15,105 nucleotides of DNA from Oscillospiraceae bacterium (GTDB lineage Bacteria; Bacillota; Clostridia; Oscillospirales; Ethanoligenentaceae). Position numbers and translations under genes: made by a program. Position 1 is the first letter of the stretch. Each line of letters opens with the position of its first letter. Positions 15,087-15,105 of the stretch are shown here, piece by piece. Below the pieces are notes generated by a model. It was not told the origin of the DNA and did no database searches. It was given only the letters and a program-made list of their open reading frames with translations. Where the stretch lies: positions 1-15,105 of the forward strand of contig DOXU01000221.1 in assembly GCA_003518885.1 (NCBI GenBank), written 5' to 3'.

Positions 15087-15105
15087 CTGTCTCTTATACA
15101 CTCTG
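15087..15105. other. Tn5/Nextera mosaic-end adapter remnant
   Basis: CTGTCTCTTATACACTCTG begins with the first 15 bases of the 19-base mosaic-end adapter (CTGTCTCTTATACACATCT) exactly, then lacks one A. The adapter is a library artefact and not part of the genome. Confidence 0.9.

Noticed and set aside
14850..15105. Natural truncation or pseudogene of mreB
   Set aside because: Colinear homology continues past the stop, substitutions cluster towards the contig end, and an adapter follows; an assembly artefact explains all three.
1..15105. CRISPR array, integron, prophage, insertion sequence or defence system
   Set aside because: No direct repeats in a spaced array, no transposase or integrase, and no defence or phage protein among the readable genes.

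Overview
The window looks like a contig from an anaerobic, endospore-forming member of the Firmicutes (class Clostridia; an Oscillospirales-type relative is possible but not proven). The evidence is a spoIID and spoIIQ pair beside an mreB-family gene, a cysteine T-box leader, Gram-positive Shine-Dalgarno sites, RecD2 without RecBC, and moderately AT-rich DNA. No tRNA, rRNA, CRISPR array, transposase or phage gene is visible. The gene content is mostly core housekeeping and sporulation.

Left block, minus strand (1-8181). In transcription order it holds gltA (citrate synthase), an unrecognised eight-helix membrane protein, then cysE, cysS, a LysR-type regulator, rsmA (16S rRNA dimethyltransferase) and lepA (EF4, cut by the window edge). 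cysE has its own promoter and a complete T-box leader with a UGC (Cys) specifier candidate and a terminator. Cysteine synthesis and cysteinyl-tRNA charging are therefore probably controlled together by uncharged tRNA-Cys. All genes from cysE to lepA are closely spaced and may be one transcript.

Middle block (8299-11090). spoIID (+) diverges from gltA. A small iron-sulfur flavoprotein-like reductase (-) converges on spoIID with only 2 bp between the stops. A SpoIIQ-like LytM-domain protein (+) follows and ends in a terminator. SpoIID and SpoIIQ work in engulfment of the forespore. This SpoIIQ has lost two of the zinc ligands of M23 peptidases.

Right block, plus strand (11116-15105). recD2 and comFC overlap by 4 bp and share a promoter. 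mreB follows with its own promoter and a small hairpin at the predicted transcript start. The order spoIID-spoIIQ-(spoIIID)-mreB/mbl known from other spore formers is recognisable, but spoIIID is absent here and other genes lie in between.

Both ends of the window look like assembly damage. The last ~20 bases nearly match the Tn5 (Nextera) mosaic-end adapter. The ~230 bases before it still align in frame with MreB but carry many substitutions and two stops. The last few lepA codons at the left end look damaged in the same way. I found no convincing new biological system. The most useful observations are the end artefact, the T-box operon with an embedded LysR gene, the degenerate SpoIIQ and the altered sporulation-gene neighbourhood.
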